From Streptomyces sp. LBL (GTDB taxonomy: Bacteria > Actinomycetota > Actinomycetes > Streptomycetales > Streptomycetaceae), in assembly GCF_029893585.1 (NCBI RefSeq), contig NZ_JARXYX010000047.1:1-64000 (forward strand): a stretch of DNA of 64,000 nt. The letters are read 5' to 3'. The notes below the pieces were generated by a model, which saw only the letters and a program-made list of their open reading frames with translations, was not told where the DNA came from and did not search any database. Shown here in pieces: positions 41,101 to 56,100 of this stretch. A program made the position numbers and the translations under genes. Positions within the stretch are counted from its first letter, which is position 1. Every line of letters begins with the position of its first letter.

Positions 41101-44100
41101 AAGGCCAACTGGGCGGCCGGGCCGGAGCGTCGGGCGGCGTTCCGGCGGTGGATGCTGCGGCAGCGGGTTCCCTACATGTTGGACAACCTCCTGCCTGCCC
41201 ATCTGATCGCCCTGCACCTGGCCAGCAGTGACCATGGGCTGATGGATCCGCGGTTCACGGAGTCCACCGATGAGGCCAGGGCTCTGCTGCGTGAGCGGGT
41301 TGAGGGGATCGTCCGGCAGGAGTTCGAGGCAGGCACCCACGATTACCCGCAACTGCTGGCGAGCCATCTGATGTTCCAGGAGACGCTCAAACGGTTCGTC
41401 CGTCAGGAACTGGCGTCGGTGCCGGACGAGTTGCTGCAGGTGGCGGGAGATCTCGCCGTCGGTGAGCCGCATGCTGAGTTGCCGTCGCACACGGAGATGG
41501 CGATCGAGGGGCTCGCTCTGCTGCCGGGTGCCCGGCGCGTGTACGAGGTGAGCGTGGAGAGGGGATTGCCGGACGACCCTGACGCCCTGAAGGAGGCGCT
41601 GTTGAAGCGCGCCGCCTCCGCGGTGGGCCCGATGCACCCCACCAGGGTGAGCAGGGAGGCCGCCGTTGACGCGCTGTCGAAGGATCCGGCAGACGGGTTG
41701 CCGGTGCTGTGGGATGTGGAGAATTCCACGGCGCGGGACGTTTCCTGGATCGCGACGCGTCCGCAGGACGCGCTGGCGCTGTACGAACGGGCGACGCGTT
41801 TTGAGGGTGTTGAAGTCGAGCTTCCCGGCGACGGTCGCCCTTACGCGCGTGTGGTTCGGCGGGAACTCCCGCGGCCGCTGGAGCCGCAGGCCTGGAACCG
41901 CCCCCTCCTCAATCGGACCGTCACCGATGCCAGTGGCTCACTGGTCGGCATCACCAGCCTCCCCAGCTACCAGATCACGGACGCATACGGCCGCGGCATC
42001 CACTCGCGGTCGATTTACCAGGACGCGCGGACCGACAAGTCCGGCGAGGTAGTGGACCGGGGCATACCGAAGGCCGTGCCCTGGACGGGGAAGACGTTGT
42101 CAATTGTCACGCACAGTGACGGTTACTTGCTCTGGTCACCCACGCCGTATGGTCTGAAGTACGTCGACCCCTTTGACGGGAGCCTGTATCTGGCCCAGCT
42201 GATGGCCAGTACGGGTAACGGCTTCCAGCGTCTGCTGTCGTTTCCGTGCTACAGCGGCTGGGACCGCAGCGGCACCGGCTCGGTGAGCCAGTGGCTGAGC
42301 TACGGGACGGGGCTCGGAGCCCACGGCCCGAACGTGCGATCCGGGTGGTCGGATTCCGGCCGCCGCACGGAGCTGCTCAGGTTCCCGGGCGAGCACCCTG
42401 CTGACTGGGTGGCGTCCGAGCCGTGGAGCCGGGTGGAGTGGGCGGAACGTGTCCGGCTGGTGGGGCGGGACGTCGCGGGCCATGTGACGGGCTTGCGTGC
42501 GGAGTTGCAGCGCGATCCACGCTGGCCGGAACTGGCCGACAAGTACGAGAGTGCCTTCGCTGAGGCCATGGGCCGTGACATCCGGGTGCGGCAGCTCGCC
42601 TTGAGCGCCGCTCGCTGGCTGAACAGTGAGATTTCCGCTCCTGCCGACCCCCTGGACCTGTGGCGGACGGAGGGCCGGAAGGCCCTGTCGGACGTGTTGC
42701 GGCAGGACTCCCCGAACACCCGTGAACTGGTCGACGCGTTCGCCAGGAACGTGCTGACCTACAAGCAGTACCGTCGGGCCCCCGTGGATACGAAGGGTGA
42801 CTTCTTCCAGCAGGTCCACCATGGGCGCGGCATCCCGGTCGTCCAGGGCCGGCGGTCGGCGGTCACCACGCTTCTGGACAAGTTCCTGGCGCTGCCGGAG
42901 GCCACCGTGGCGGACTTGCCGCGCTTCCGCGAGGCCCTGATCGCCGGGCTCCCCGACTACTCCCTCTTCGACATCCTCCTGTCCTCGCTCCCGGCCATGG
43001 ACCAGGGGCCGACCTTTCCCCCTGATGCCCTGGAGCGTGCGGCGCTGGCCGGGGACGCGGTGGAGCTCTATGCGCAGCTCGACCACCTGTTCCAGCCCCG
43101 CACGCGTACCACGGACCCGGCGCTGCAGGAGCGGCTCAGGCTCCCGCACGAGGTGTGGTACGCCGAGCGGACAGCGCACCTCACGGAACAGAACGCAATG
43201 CCCCGGTCCGGCCTGGGACGTGGCCACACGGCGGCGTTGCGCATGCTCGACCGGCTGGACGAGGCGGGCCTGCTGGCCTCCTGGGTCGCTACCGGGGGCC
43301 GGATCGACCGGCAGAGGTGGGGCGCCGCGCTGCGTGCGAGGGTCAGCCAGGAGGTCGCGGCACGCGGCTTCGCGTTCCCGGAGCTGCTGATGGCCTACCC
43401 CCCCTTCCGCGAGGTGGCGGAGGAGGCCAGGGCGAAGGACAGCCAGGACGTGACCCCCGTGCTGGACGAGTTGGAGAAGATCCTGAGGGATCTGCAGCCT
43501 CGTATGCCGGAGCATGTGGGCATGGGCGCCGAGGCGCTGGAACTGCTGGATCCGGTGGACCAAACGGTGTATTGGGTGGGTCAGCTGCCCATCGGGGGTC
43601 TGCCGCGGTTCCACGCTGCGACGACGGACCGGGAGTGGGCCCTGAAGGAGTGGGGCCGGGTGGCTGGTCGCGTCGATGAGGGACCGCGGCCGGTGATCTT
43701 CGAGATGGATGATTCCACCGCCCGCTCCGTGACCGGCTACACGTCGACCCACTCGACCCGCCCCGGTCAGGTGCGTTACCCCCACGCGACATCGGTGCGC
43801 CGGCTTTCCGACGTACGTCCGGTGGAGCATGCCGGGCAGTCCTACCCCACCGTGCGGGTGGAGGAGGCGGAGCTGCCGTGGCCGGCGCTGCGTCTCGTCC
43901 AGCCGTCCGGTGAGCATGCCGGTCAGCCGGTGGCCCGTGACGTCACGGACGTGATGGGCGCCTGGATGGGGGAGTCGTTCTTCGACCATGTCGACCAGGC
44001 GCTGCGGTCCCCGGCGCTGCCACGGTTGCGGAATCTCATCCGTTTCACCCAGTGGCAGGGGTCCGGCACTGACAGCGTGGGTGTTGACGCCGGGATGCCG

Positions 44101-47100
44101 GTCGTCGACGGCACCACCGCGTTCTGGGTGGGCCATGGTCTTCGGGCCGGGGGCCCGGCCAGGGTCGAGCGGTTCGTGGACCAGGTCGCGGGGATGGCGG
44201 CCCGGGTGGCGGCGGCGGGCTTCAAGTCGATCACCGCGCTGGCCTGTTCCACGCCGGCGTCGCTGGCCGTCGCCGCCGACCGGCTCAGGCCCATGGTGAA
44301 CAGGACGAAGCTGACGGTCTATCTGCTGGATTCCCGGGTCGCGGTCGTCCCGGGGAAGGGCGACGAGCAGGACCGGATTCACGTCGACGCGGACAAGGAC
44401 GGCAAGGCCGCCGGCTTCTTCGCTGTGCGGCCGGGTGTCCCCGGCTACGAACGGGTCCCCGACACGCTCACCGGGCCCGCCGCCGAGCCGCTGACGTACC
44501 GCTCCTACCCGCCGGAGGCGTACTGGAACGATGACACGGCCGACGATGAAGCCCTCCCGCCGCGTTTCCCGGCCTTCTACGGCCCGAAGCCCGACGGCAG
44601 CCCGAGCCGCTTCGACGAACTGAGCAAGGAGTACGAGCGGTCGCTCCGCGAAGCGCTTTCCTTCACCAGCGCGTTGATCACCGAAGCGGCGAAATCGGTC
44701 AAGGTGCTGCACGCCTACTTCGAGAAGCACATCGGCCTGCGGAAAGCCGACCGCCTGTTCGCACGCAGTAGGCGTTCCGAGTCCGACTACGCCCAGGTCG
44801 CTCGCCTGGTGGACGAGTTCTCCGACGCCACCTTCGAGGAACGTATGGAGGCGTTCGAGCGGGCTGCCTATGCGCACCCCAAGTATCCGGAGGCGTTGCG
44901 CCGACTGTGGAAGGAGAAGCCGCGGCTGAAGCCGGAAGGGCTGCGGGGCGTGCCCGACCTGGTGGAGCCGCACTCGCGCAGGACTCGAGCGCGTCTGCAT
45001 GGCCAGTACGGCCTGAGGCTCACCGACGGCCCGGCCGAGAGCATCACCTACCTGATGCGTTTGAGTCGGGTGCTGCAGCTGTCGGACAACTCCGTGGGGG
45101 ACTTCTGGCTGGCGCTGATCGGCTGGGGTCTGAGGCGCAACTCGCTGGTGGAGGTCCTGGCGGCGCTGCGCAAGGCCGGGGTGCGCGATGAGCTGGATCT
45201 CCCCGAGCTCGTCGACGCGGCACGGCTCTACACCTGGAGCGACTCCATGTTCGCTCCCCGCCGCCTGATCATGAAGGAGTCCGTGCCAGGTTCCCCCCTG
45301 AAGCCGGGTTCGCCCGCCTGGGACTCGCTGCGGTTGCCGCACGAGCGGTACTTCCGCGAGGAATGGGCCCGATTCCCGTCCGCGGTTGAACAACGCCTTG
45401 CGGAGATCGCGGAGCTGGCCGGACTGGAGGGCCTGGCGGGGCGTTACGTCGATCCCCGCCTCAGCGTGGATACGACCCTCACTCGTCGTCGGGTGGCCTT
45501 GATGGAGATGCTGGAACACCAGCGCACCGAGGATGGAGTGCACAGCATCAGGACAGGGCATCTGCTTGGCCTGTATCTGGCCGGCGGTCCGGACCGCCAC
45601 CTGATGAAACTCCTGGTGGGCACCGGTCGGCAAGACGAGGACGAGACGGTTCGGCTGCTCCGGGACGCGGCGCGCGAGCTGGTGTCGCAGGCGTTCGGCG
45701 AGGAGGTGTACGAGGAGCACCGGTATCCGCTGGTCTTCCGTATGGACTCGCGGTTCGGGGAACTGCTGAGGGAGGCCGCGGAGCTTCGAGCGGAGGGCGT
45801 ACCGCATCGGAACCGTCTGGCGCAGATGCGGGATCGGCTGGTCCGTCGGGCAGAAGACCTGGCGGAAGAGCGGCTGCCGGAGCTGATCGGCTACGCGGAG
45901 CTGGCCGTCGAGGCGGTCGAGCTGCTGATGCCGGTCAACGGACCGGTGTACTTGCGTACCTTGGCGAACGGGGCGCGTCCTTTGGACGCCGCGTCGACCG
46001 ACCGGCGGTCCGTGCTCACCGAGGTTTTGCGGGGTGCCGGGGAAGGTGGTCGTGGGGAGCTCCCGGTGCTCTATGAGGTGGAGGAGTCCACCCGAGCGCG
46101 GGTCATCGCCCCCTTCATTCGCAACGCCGGCGAAAACTGGGGCTTTGCCCTGTACCCGGAGGCTGTCTCCTACCAGCCTGGCAAGCCCCGGGTGGAGCGC
46201 GACGAGAGCACCAACCAGAGGTATGTGGTGGTTCCCCTCAGGGAACGGCCCGTGGAGAGTTCCGAGCCGGTGTGGAACAGCGAGTTCATGAGCCGGGTGC
46301 TTCGCAAACCAAGCGGTGGGCCGGTCGGGGCATTCTTCGCATCCATATTCGACTGGGTCAAGGGTGGCATTCATCTCCGCGCTGTCACTCAGACGACCAG
46401 CTATTACGTTCTCCGTGAAAGAGTGAATTCCGTTAACTTGATCGAGGACCGGCCGCGCGTGCTGCCCTGGACGCCCGGGAACGTGGGCTTCCTCGTCATG
46501 CACGCGAATGTCAGCGCAGCCGTACCGTCCCGTTATGGAATGAAGAATGTGAACGGCCCTCAGGTAGGTGTCTACGCGGCGGAGTTGCTGGACCCTGGCG
46601 CGGGCAGAAAGGACTTCCGGCTCGCGCTGGTCGCGTGCCACGCCGCAGATTCCCATCGGGATGTTCCCCCGCTGGTACAGGGCGTGGCCGACTGGAGCAA
46701 ATGGGTCACCGCAGGCGCCTCCGGCTCCGTCCAGACCACGATGGACGAGATCCAAACCGTCTCGGGTGCACGAGTGAAGGACCGGAACGCGTTCATACTC
46801 GAACCCACCGCCGACGAACCGGAACCCAGGTTCGATACGTTCAAGCCCTGGCCGCGGAACAGTCTGGCGCCACGCCCTTGGTCGTTCACCCAGCGGGGTC
46901 ATCGCCTCAAGGGCCTGACGAAGTTGCCGGAGTGGCCCAAGAGGGCCCTGGAGTACGAGACCTGGCTGGGCATGGAGCTGGCCCGGGACGGCGAGGCGCT
47001 TGACGCCGCTGGGCGCGCCGTGGAGGTGGCCACTGGTGTCCGGCCTTCGCGCTTCGCGGACCTGTCGACACTGATGCACCAGTTCTTCCGGTCGGCCCTG

Positions 47101-50100
47101 CCTGGTGAGGTGAATGACTACGACCGCATGCTGATCTCAAGGGAGGAACAGGCGGTTTACGACAACGCCGGTATCCGGCGTATCCGAGCGACGGCCGTGC
47201 TGCCCAGGGAGTTGCTCCAGCGGTACCAGGATCTGATCGGCCCCAGTCATGCCCAGCTGCTGGCCTTCCGGAAGGCGGTGGTGGGCTGGCTGGTCACCCG
47301 CTCCTCGCCGTACGTTCCCCACTACTCGCTGTACGAGGTGCTGGATGCCTCGGACCGCGCCAGTGCGGTTTTCTTCGATGTGGAGGAAGCGGTTGCTCTG
47401 AAGGGTGTCGGGACGCATCTGTATCTCTGGGCGGACCGGGCTTTGGCGCCCCGGACCGGCGGGCCGCGGCCGGCCGGTGTGCCGCTTCCCCCGCACGTCG
47501 CCGTCTACCGTGACAGCACCCGTTGGCTCGTTCCCGAGGTCACTGGCGACGGTGTCGTTCCCGAGGGGATCGTCGACGCGCTCACAGGAAGGACGGCGAG
47601 CCCCATTGTCCCCCTTACGGGGCTGCGCGACAGGCTGGAGGCGTCGGAAGCGTGGCGCCGGCGTCAGCCCGGACGCCATCCGCTGGACGGGCTGGACGAC
47701 GCGCATGTCACGGCCCTCCAACTGGTGACCGGTGGAACGGACGCGGCCCTTTTCTACTGGATGATGACCGCCGGCGACCAGACCGTCGATGAGCTGCGCG
47801 AGGCCGTGGCCTCTGTCATCGAGCACCTGTTTGCCAGGGGGAAGGCCGACTTCCCGTGGCTGTTGATGAAGTACACGAAGTTCAACGGGATCGCTCGCGC
47901 GGCGATCGCCGCGTACGGGACCGACTCGGAGGCGGTGCACCGCGAGCGGGTGCTGGACGCGGCGGAGAGCGCGCTGGACGCGGTCCGAGGCGAGATGCCG
48001 TGGCACCTGGCGATGGCCTATGAGGCGCTGCGCAGGCAGCCCGGTGTGGGTGAGAACGTGTTCTGGGCGGTTCGCGAAGCGGAGCCGCTGACCGGTGAGC
48101 CTGGCGATGAGCCGCCTGGTGAGCTGGACGTCGTCCGGGTGCCGGCGCTGCACGAGGCACGGCTGAACGAGGAAGCGGCCAGGAAGTCGCCGTTCTATGC
48201 GGGCGGTCACGCGAACCCCCATGGTGGCATAAGGCTGTTCGAGGTCATCGGGTCGAAACGGGCCCGCGATGTCTCGCCGGTCGCCCGCCGTCCTGAGCTG
48301 GGTCAGGTGTTGTTCAGCCGGGAGACGTGGCTGGACGTGGTGTCCCGTCGGATACGACGCGACGCCAAGGGCCGGCTCTACGAGCACACGCTGCTGCGGG
48401 AGAGGGAGGAGTTCGGGCCGGCGCCCGCGGTGCCGGTGCCGGAGCCGGTGCCGGGGAACGGGCGGCGTTCGGCGACGTATCCGATGCGGCCGGCCGAGAC
48501 CGCTGGGCGGGAGACCCACCCCTCCCACAGGGGAGAGTCCCGGAAGCCCTCGGTGCACGAGGAGACCGATCGTGGCCGAGCGCGCCGGGAGTCGGGGTCG
48601 GCCCGTGCGGAGGGCCGGGGGGCGAGGCGTGACAACCGGACGCGTAGGGGTTCCGCGCCCCGGGCGGCTGTCAGCCCCACCCGGTATCGGGTCGCCCCCG
48701 GCGGCCGTGGCGTCGGGCTGTTCCACTTCATGCCGGAGGACTGGGCGCCGCGTCTGGCGCCGTACCGCAGGCTGGCCGATGCGGTGCACTTCGTGCAGTG
48801 GGCGATCGACGAACGCGGCAGCCGGATCGCCCGCCGGTGGCAGCTGCACCGCGTCATCCAGGGTGGCATCGTGTTCTACGGTCGGCACGGGAGCGATGTG
48901 ACGCCCCCGAACGTGGAGAAGATGCGCCAACACCTGGACTTGGACAGTGTCAGGAACGTCGTCATGCTGGAGTGCGGTGAGGGGCTGACCCCCGCCACCG
49001 CCGCCGGCAGCCGTCAGGGCCGTCAGGCCGGCGCTGTGGCCAGGGCGCTCGGAAAGTGGGTGTGGATTCCGCCGGGCGGGGTGGCGGCCACCCTGGCGCC
49101 GGGCAGTGACAAGCCGGAGATTCACCTGCGAGAGGACGGGCGGGGTCGGTCCACGATCTGGCTCGCCTTCAGCCCGGTCACGGGCCTGCCCACACAGCCC
49201 TCCGCCGACGGGATCCCGGGCGAGGAGGTGACGGGCGTCGCCTTGTACCCCGCCCCCCAGGACTGGAACGCCCGCACGGCCGAGTCCCGCACGGCCGAGT
49301 CCGCCACGGCCGAGTCCGCCACGGCTGAGTCCGCCACGGCCGACGACGCCGCCCTCCCGCCGCGTTTCCCGGCCCTCTACGGCCCCAACCCCGACGGCAG
49401 CCCGAGCCGCTTCGACGAACTGAGCGAGGAGTACGAGCAGACGCTCGGCGAGGTGATCCGCAGCGTCCACAACGTGCACTTCGAGCTGACGGAGTCACTC
49501 AAGGCCCTGCACGCCTACTTCGTGCAGCACATCGGCCACCATGATGCCGACCGCCTGTTCACACGCAGGGCGCGTCCTGAGTCCACCGCCCGCCAGGTCG
49601 CTCGCCTGCTGGACATGACCTCCGACGCCACCTTCGAGGAGCGTATGGAGGCCTTCGCGCGGGCGACGTTCTCGCACCCCAGGCGTTCGGAGGCGCTGGG
49701 CCGGCTGTGGAAGGAGCATCCGTCGCTGAACCCGGATGGGCTGCCGGGTGTGCCCGACCGGGTAGTGCCGCACTCGGACGACGCCCGCGCGCTTCTGCAT
49801 GGCCGGTACGGTCTCCGGCTCACCGACGGCCCTGCCGAGAGCGTCACTTACCTGATGCGTGTGCGCCGCATGCTGAAGGTACCGGGCGGCTACGCGGGGT
49901 ACTTCCAGCTGGCGCTGATCGGCTGGGGCCTGAGGAACAACTCGCTGGCGGAGCTCCGGGCGGCGCTGGACAAGGCCGGGGAGCGCGGTGAGCTGGATCC
50001 CCCCGCGCTCGTCGACGCGGCGCGGCTCCACACCTGGAGCGATTCCCAGCTCAATCCCTACAGGTTGATCCACGGCAACCCCGAGCTCGCTGACCTGTTC

Positions 50101-53100
50101 GGTCCGGGTACGCGCGCCTGGGGCCTGCTGCGGATGCCGCACGAGCGGTACTTCCAGGAGGAATGGGACCGCTTCTCTCCGCTGGTCCGCCAGCGCCTTG
50201 CGGAGATCGCGGAGCTGGCCGGGCTCGAGGGCCGGCCGCTGTCCTTTGCCGTTCCCCGCGACGCCGAGGACGCGACCACCTGGCATCGCCGGCTCGCCAT
50301 GATGGAGTTGCGGGAAAGCCAGGGCACCTCCGCCGGGATACAGAACATCAGGGCCGGACACCTGCTCGGCCTGTATCTGGCCGCCGGTCCCGACCGCCAC
50401 CTGCTGGAACAGCGCTTGGCGCACCCGGACGGACCGGAGGCGCTCGGGCTGCTCCAGGACGAGGTCCGCAAGTGGGTGGTGGAGGCACCCGGCGAGGACG
50501 CGCCCCCGCACTTCTTCCGTATGGACCCGCGGTTCGGCGAACTGCTGGAGGAGGCCGCGCAGCTTCGGACAGCGGAAGGCGAACCTCGCCCGAACAGCTC
50601 GAAGCGGAACGAGGAACAGCTGGCCGATCGGGCAGTCGCGCTGGTCGAGGAGCGGCTGCCGGAGCTGACCGGGTACGCGGAGCTGGCCGTCGAAGCGGTC
50701 GAGCTGCTGATGCCGGTCAGCGGGGCGGTGTATGTCGGCTTCTTGACGGACGGGCAGATGGACGACCCCCGTAGCCATGGCCTCGGCGAGCGCGTTCTCC
50801 ATCTGCCGCGCCTGTCCGCCGTGTCGGTCGACCCGGAGTCCGTCCTCACCTGGCTGTTCCGGAGGGACGTGGAGCCGGGGGAGATCCCGGTGCTGGGGGT
50901 CGTGGCCGAATCCGATGTCGCCCGGGTCGTCGCTCCCTTCAGCGGCGACCTCGACCGACACCCGGGAATGGCTCTTTACCCGGTGGCTGTCGACCTCTGG
51001 CCCGGCACGCCCCGCGTGGTGCGCGACGAGCGCACCTACCAGAGGTATCTGCTCTTGCCCTTCGAGGAACGGCGCGCGGAGGTTTCCGAGCCGGCGTGGA
51101 ACCGCGAGTTCGCGGCCCACACGATGCGCACATCAAAGGGCACGCCGATTGGGCAGGCACTGCATTCCGCGAGCGACTGGGTCAACCGCCGAACCGCTTT
51201 GGGCGACCTCACCAAGAAGGCCACCACTTACCGTGTCCAGACCGGCACCGCGAAGGACGGCAGCTGGGTCGTCACCGGGGCACGCGCACTGCCGCTGCGG
51301 CCCGGACACACGGCCTACCTCTCCGCGCACTCCAACTCGCGCACCATGGATTCCCCGTCGCGCTACGGCATGAAGAGTGCGAGCCCCGCCCAGGTGGGTA
51401 GCTGGGCAAAGCGTGTTCTGCACGACATGAAGATCCCCGGCGAGTTCGGGCTCACGCTGATCGCATGCGATTTCGCGGGGACCGCGGCACAAACCATGAC
51501 CGACTGGAGCGAGCGTGTCAGCACTGCCGCCACCGGCGGAGTCAACCCTGCGTCTACACGCCGGATTCACAGCCCTCGTGTCCAAACTCGCTCGGGGGCG
51601 AAGCTGACGGACCCGCTGGTCGTTCTCGAACCCACCCCCGACCACCCGGAGCCCAGGTTCCACGTGTTCGAGCCCCGGCCGCGGACCCGGCGGGGGCCGC
51701 TTCCCTGGTCGTTCACCAAGCGGGGCCATAGCTTCATCGGCCTGGTCAAGGAGGACGAGTGGGACGCCCGGGCCTATGAGTACGAGACCAAGCTGGGGCT
51801 GAGGCTGAGCCGGGACCTCGACGCTATGCGCCACGCCGTGGAGGTGGCCACTGGCACCCGGCCTTCGCGCTCCGCGGACCTGCCGACACTGATGCACCGG
51901 TTCTTCTACGCGGCCCTGCCCGGCCGTGAGGTGAATGACTACGATCGGCTGCCGCCCTCCAGGGAGGAACGGGCAGCTCACGACGAGGTCGGTATCCGGC
52001 GTACCCGAGCGACGGCCGAACTGCCCATCGAGTTGTTCCAGCGGTACAACGAGCTGGTCAAACCCACCCACGCCCAGTTGCTCGCCTTCCTCAAGGCAAT
52101 GGTGGGCTGGCTGGTCCCCCGATACTCGCTGTACGAGGTGCTGGACGCCTCGGTCCGAGCCGAGGTGGGCTTCGACGGGGAGGAAGTCGTCGCGCTGCAG
52201 GGTGCCGGGACGCATCTGTACCTCTGGGCGGACCAGGAGCTGTCGCCCCGGACCGGCCGTCCGCTGTTCCCTCCGCACACCGCCGTTTACGGTGACAGGA
52301 CCCGGTGGCTCGTGCCGGAGATCACCGGTGACGGCCTCGTTCCCGAGGGCATTGTCGACGCGCTCGAAGGAAGGACGAACAGCCCCGATGTCCCGCGCAG
52401 GAGGCTGGAGGACCGGCTGAACGCCCTGGCCGCGTGGCGCGGGCGCCACTCCGGGCATCCGCTGGACCGGCTGGGCGACGGGCACATCACGGCGCTCCAC
52501 CTGGTGACCGGAGGAACGGACGGGTTGCTCTTCTTCTGGATGTCGACCGCCGACAGGCCGACCGTCGACCTCCTGCGTCAGGGCGTGCGCTCCGTCATCG
52601 ATGACCTGTTCTCCAGACAAAGCATCCAGTTCCCGCGGCTGCTGATGAAGTACGGGAGCTTCAACACGACCGCCCGTGCGGCGATCGACGCGTACGGGAC
52701 GGGCCAGGATCTGGCTGTGCACCGCCAGCGGGTGCTCGACGCGGCCGAGAGCGTACTGGACCGGGTCTTCGCCGAGCTCCCGCAGCACCTGGGGATGGCC
52801 CATGACGGGGTGCGCAGGCTGCCCGGTGTGGGCGAGAACGTGTTCTGGTCGGTTCGTGAAGCGGAGCCGCTGACCGGCGAGCCTGGCGGTGAGCCGTCTG
52901 GTGAGCTGGACGCCGTCTGGGTGCCGGAGGGGCACGAGGCGCGGCTGAACCGGGCAGCGGCCATGAAGAGCCCGGTCCTGGCGGGCCATTCGAACCCCGC
53001 AGGTCGGAAAAGGCTGTACGAGGTCGTGCAGTCGGAGCGCGCCCGTGACGTCTCGCCGGTGGTCCGCGACCCCGACTTGGGCCAGACGTTGTTCGACCGG

Positions 53101-56100
53101 GCCACGTGGCTGGACGTGGTGTCCCGCCGGATACGCCGCGACGCCGACGGTGAGCTCTACGAGCACGTCCTGCTGCGGGAAAGGGAGGATTTCTGGCCGG
53201 TCACCGCGGAACCGGAGGGTCGAGGCGCCCGGCCCGCTCGTCGGGCCACTGGTCCGGCGGCCCCGGAGCCGGTGCCGGGGAGGGCGGAGCGTCCGGCCGA
53301 ATCCGCCGGGCGGGACCGCCATGGCTCCGGCAGGGAGGGAACCCGCGAGCCCCGGGTGCACAAGGAGGAGACCGATCAGGGCCGCGCGTCCCGTGAGCAG
53401 AAGCCGGCCCGCCAGGCGGACACGGAGGCGGGCCGGTCCGCGCCGACGCAGGCCGGGCCCGCGCCCCGGACCGCCAGCCCCAACTGGTACCGGATCGCCC
53501 ATGAGGGTCGCGGCGTCGGGCTGTTCCACTTCACGCAGCCGGAGTGGGTCCGGCGCGAGCCGCCGTACAAGCTGGTGCACGCCGCGAAGCACTTCGTGCA
53601 GTGGATGCGCGACAGTGACGGCGACCGGTTCGGCCGCCGGTGGCCGTTGAAGCGGGTGATCCGAGGTGGCATCGTCTTCTATGGTCAGCACGGGAGTGAG
53701 GGGGCGGCTCCGGATCTGGAGAGGATGCGCAAGCACCTGGACCTGGACAGTGTCGAGAACGTCGTGATGCTGGAGTGCGGTGACGGGCTGACTCTCGCCA
53801 ACGCGGTCGGCCGCCCGCAGGGCAGGCAGGCCGGCGATGTCGCCAAGGCGCTGGGCAAGTGGGTCTGGATACCGGAGAACGGTGTGGCGGTCAAGGCCGC
53901 GGGCAGTGCCGAGCCGGAGATCCACCTGCGAGAGAACAGCCAGGGCCGGGTCAGCAGTTGGCTGCGGTTCCACCCGGAGACGGGCCTGCCGTCGCGGCCC
54001 CCGGGGCCCTCCGCGTTGGGTATCGAAGCCGAGGAGTTGCCGGACGGCTCCACCTACCCCGCCGCCGAGGACTGGAACGCCCCCACGGCCGACCCTCCCC
54101 TGGCAGACGCCACCACCCTCCCGCCGCGTTTCCCGGCCCTCTACGGCCCCAACCCCGACGGCAGCCCGAGCCGCTACGACGAACTGAGCGAGGAGTACGA
54201 GAAGACACTCGGCGAGGTGATCCGCGGCGTCTACAGCGTGCGCTTCGAGCTGGTGTTCTCGCTCAAGAGCCTGCACGACTACTTCGTGCGGCACATCGGC
54301 CAGAGGAAGGCCGACCGCCTGTTCGCACGCAGCGGCCGCCCCGAGTCCGCCGCCGACCAGCTCGAGCGCCTGCTGGACGAGCACTCCGATGCCACCTTCG
54401 AGGAGCGTATGGAGGCGTTCGCACGGGCGTCCTACTCGCACCCCAGGCATCCGGAGGCGCTGGGCCGGTTGTGGGACGAGCATCCGTCGCTGAACCGGGA
54501 TGGGCTGCCGGGTGTGCCCGACCGGGTAGTGCCGCACTCGGACGACGCCCGTGCGCTTCTGCATGGCCGGTACGGCCTCCGGCTCACCGACGGTCCGGCC
54601 GAGAGCATCACGTATCTGATGCGCGTGCGCCTCATGCTGGAGATGCCGGACGGCCTCGAGAGGTACTTCTGGCTGGCGCTGATCGGCTGGGGTCTGAGGC
54701 GTAAGTCGCTCAGGGAGGTCCTGACGGCGCTGGACAAGGCCGGGGTGCGCGATGAGCTGGATCCCCCCGCGCTGGTCGACGCGGCCCGGCTCCATGCCTG
54801 GAGCGACTCCCTGCTCAATCCCCGCCGCATGCTCACGAGCGAGTCCACGGCCGATTCCCCCCTGGGTTCGAGTGCGTCCGTCTGGGACTTGCTGCGGTTG
54901 CCGCATGAGCGGTACTTCCGGGAGGAGTGGCACCGGTTCCCTTTCCCGGTGCGACAACGCCTTGGGGAGATCGCGGAGCTGGCCAACCTGGAGGGCGGGT
55001 CGGAGTACTACGCCGATCCCCGCGTCAGCACGGATGCGACCCGTGAGTATCGCCGCCTCGCCTTGATGGAGTTGCTGGAACACCAGCGCACCGATGACGG
55101 TGTGGGGAACGTCAGGGCCGGACATCTGCTGGGCCTGTATCTGGCCGGCGGTCCGGACCGCCACCTGCTGCGGCCCCTGGCGGACTCCGGCCGGCGGGAT
55201 AAAGCGGAGACGCTTCGGCTGCTCCGGGACGCTGCTCGTAGGCTGGTGGTGCGGGCGTTCGACAAGGCGGAGCACGAAGAGCACGGGTATCCGCTGGTCT
55301 TCCGTATGGACTCGCGGTTCGGGGAACTGCTGGAGCAGGCCGTGGACCTTCGGGCACCGGAGGGCGCACCGCGCCGGACCAGCTTGAAACGGATGCGGGA
55401 TCGGCTGGCCAATCTGGCGGGAGTGCTGGTTGAAGAGTTGCTGCCGAAGCTGATCGGGTACGCGGAGCTGGCTGTCGAGGCGGTCGAGTTGCTGATGCCG
55501 GTCAGTGGGCCGGTGTACTTGCGCACGTTGGTGAACGGGGCGCGTCCTTTGGATGACGTGTCGACCGACCGGCGGTCCGTGCTCACCGAAGTGTTGCGGG
55601 GGGCCGGGGAGAACGGCCGTGGGGAGCCCCCGGTGCTCTATGAGGTGGAGGAGTCCACCCGAGCGCGGGTCATAGCCCCCTTCATTCGCAACGCTGACGA
55701 GGACCGGGGCTTCGCCCTGTATCCGGAGGCTGTCGCCTACCAGCGCGGCAAGCCCCGGGTGGAGCGCGACGAGAGCACCAACCAGAGGTATGTGGTGGTT
55801 CCCCTCAGGGAGCGGCCCGTGGAAAGTTCCGGGCCGGCGTGGAACCGCGAGTTCATGACCCGGGTGCTGCGCACACCAAGCGGCAGGCCGGCCGGCGGAT
55901 TCCTCGCATCCCTGAGCGACTGGACCGACGCCGATATCCCTCTCCGCGCCGCCGCCCAGGCGACCCGCTACTACATTTCCCAGGGAACCAGGAGGATGGG
56001 AGGGAAAAAAGTCGACGTCGTCGAGGACGGTTCGCACGCGCTGCCCTGGCCGCTCGGAACCCCTCTCCTCGTTCTGCACAGCAGGGTCAGCGGGACCGTA

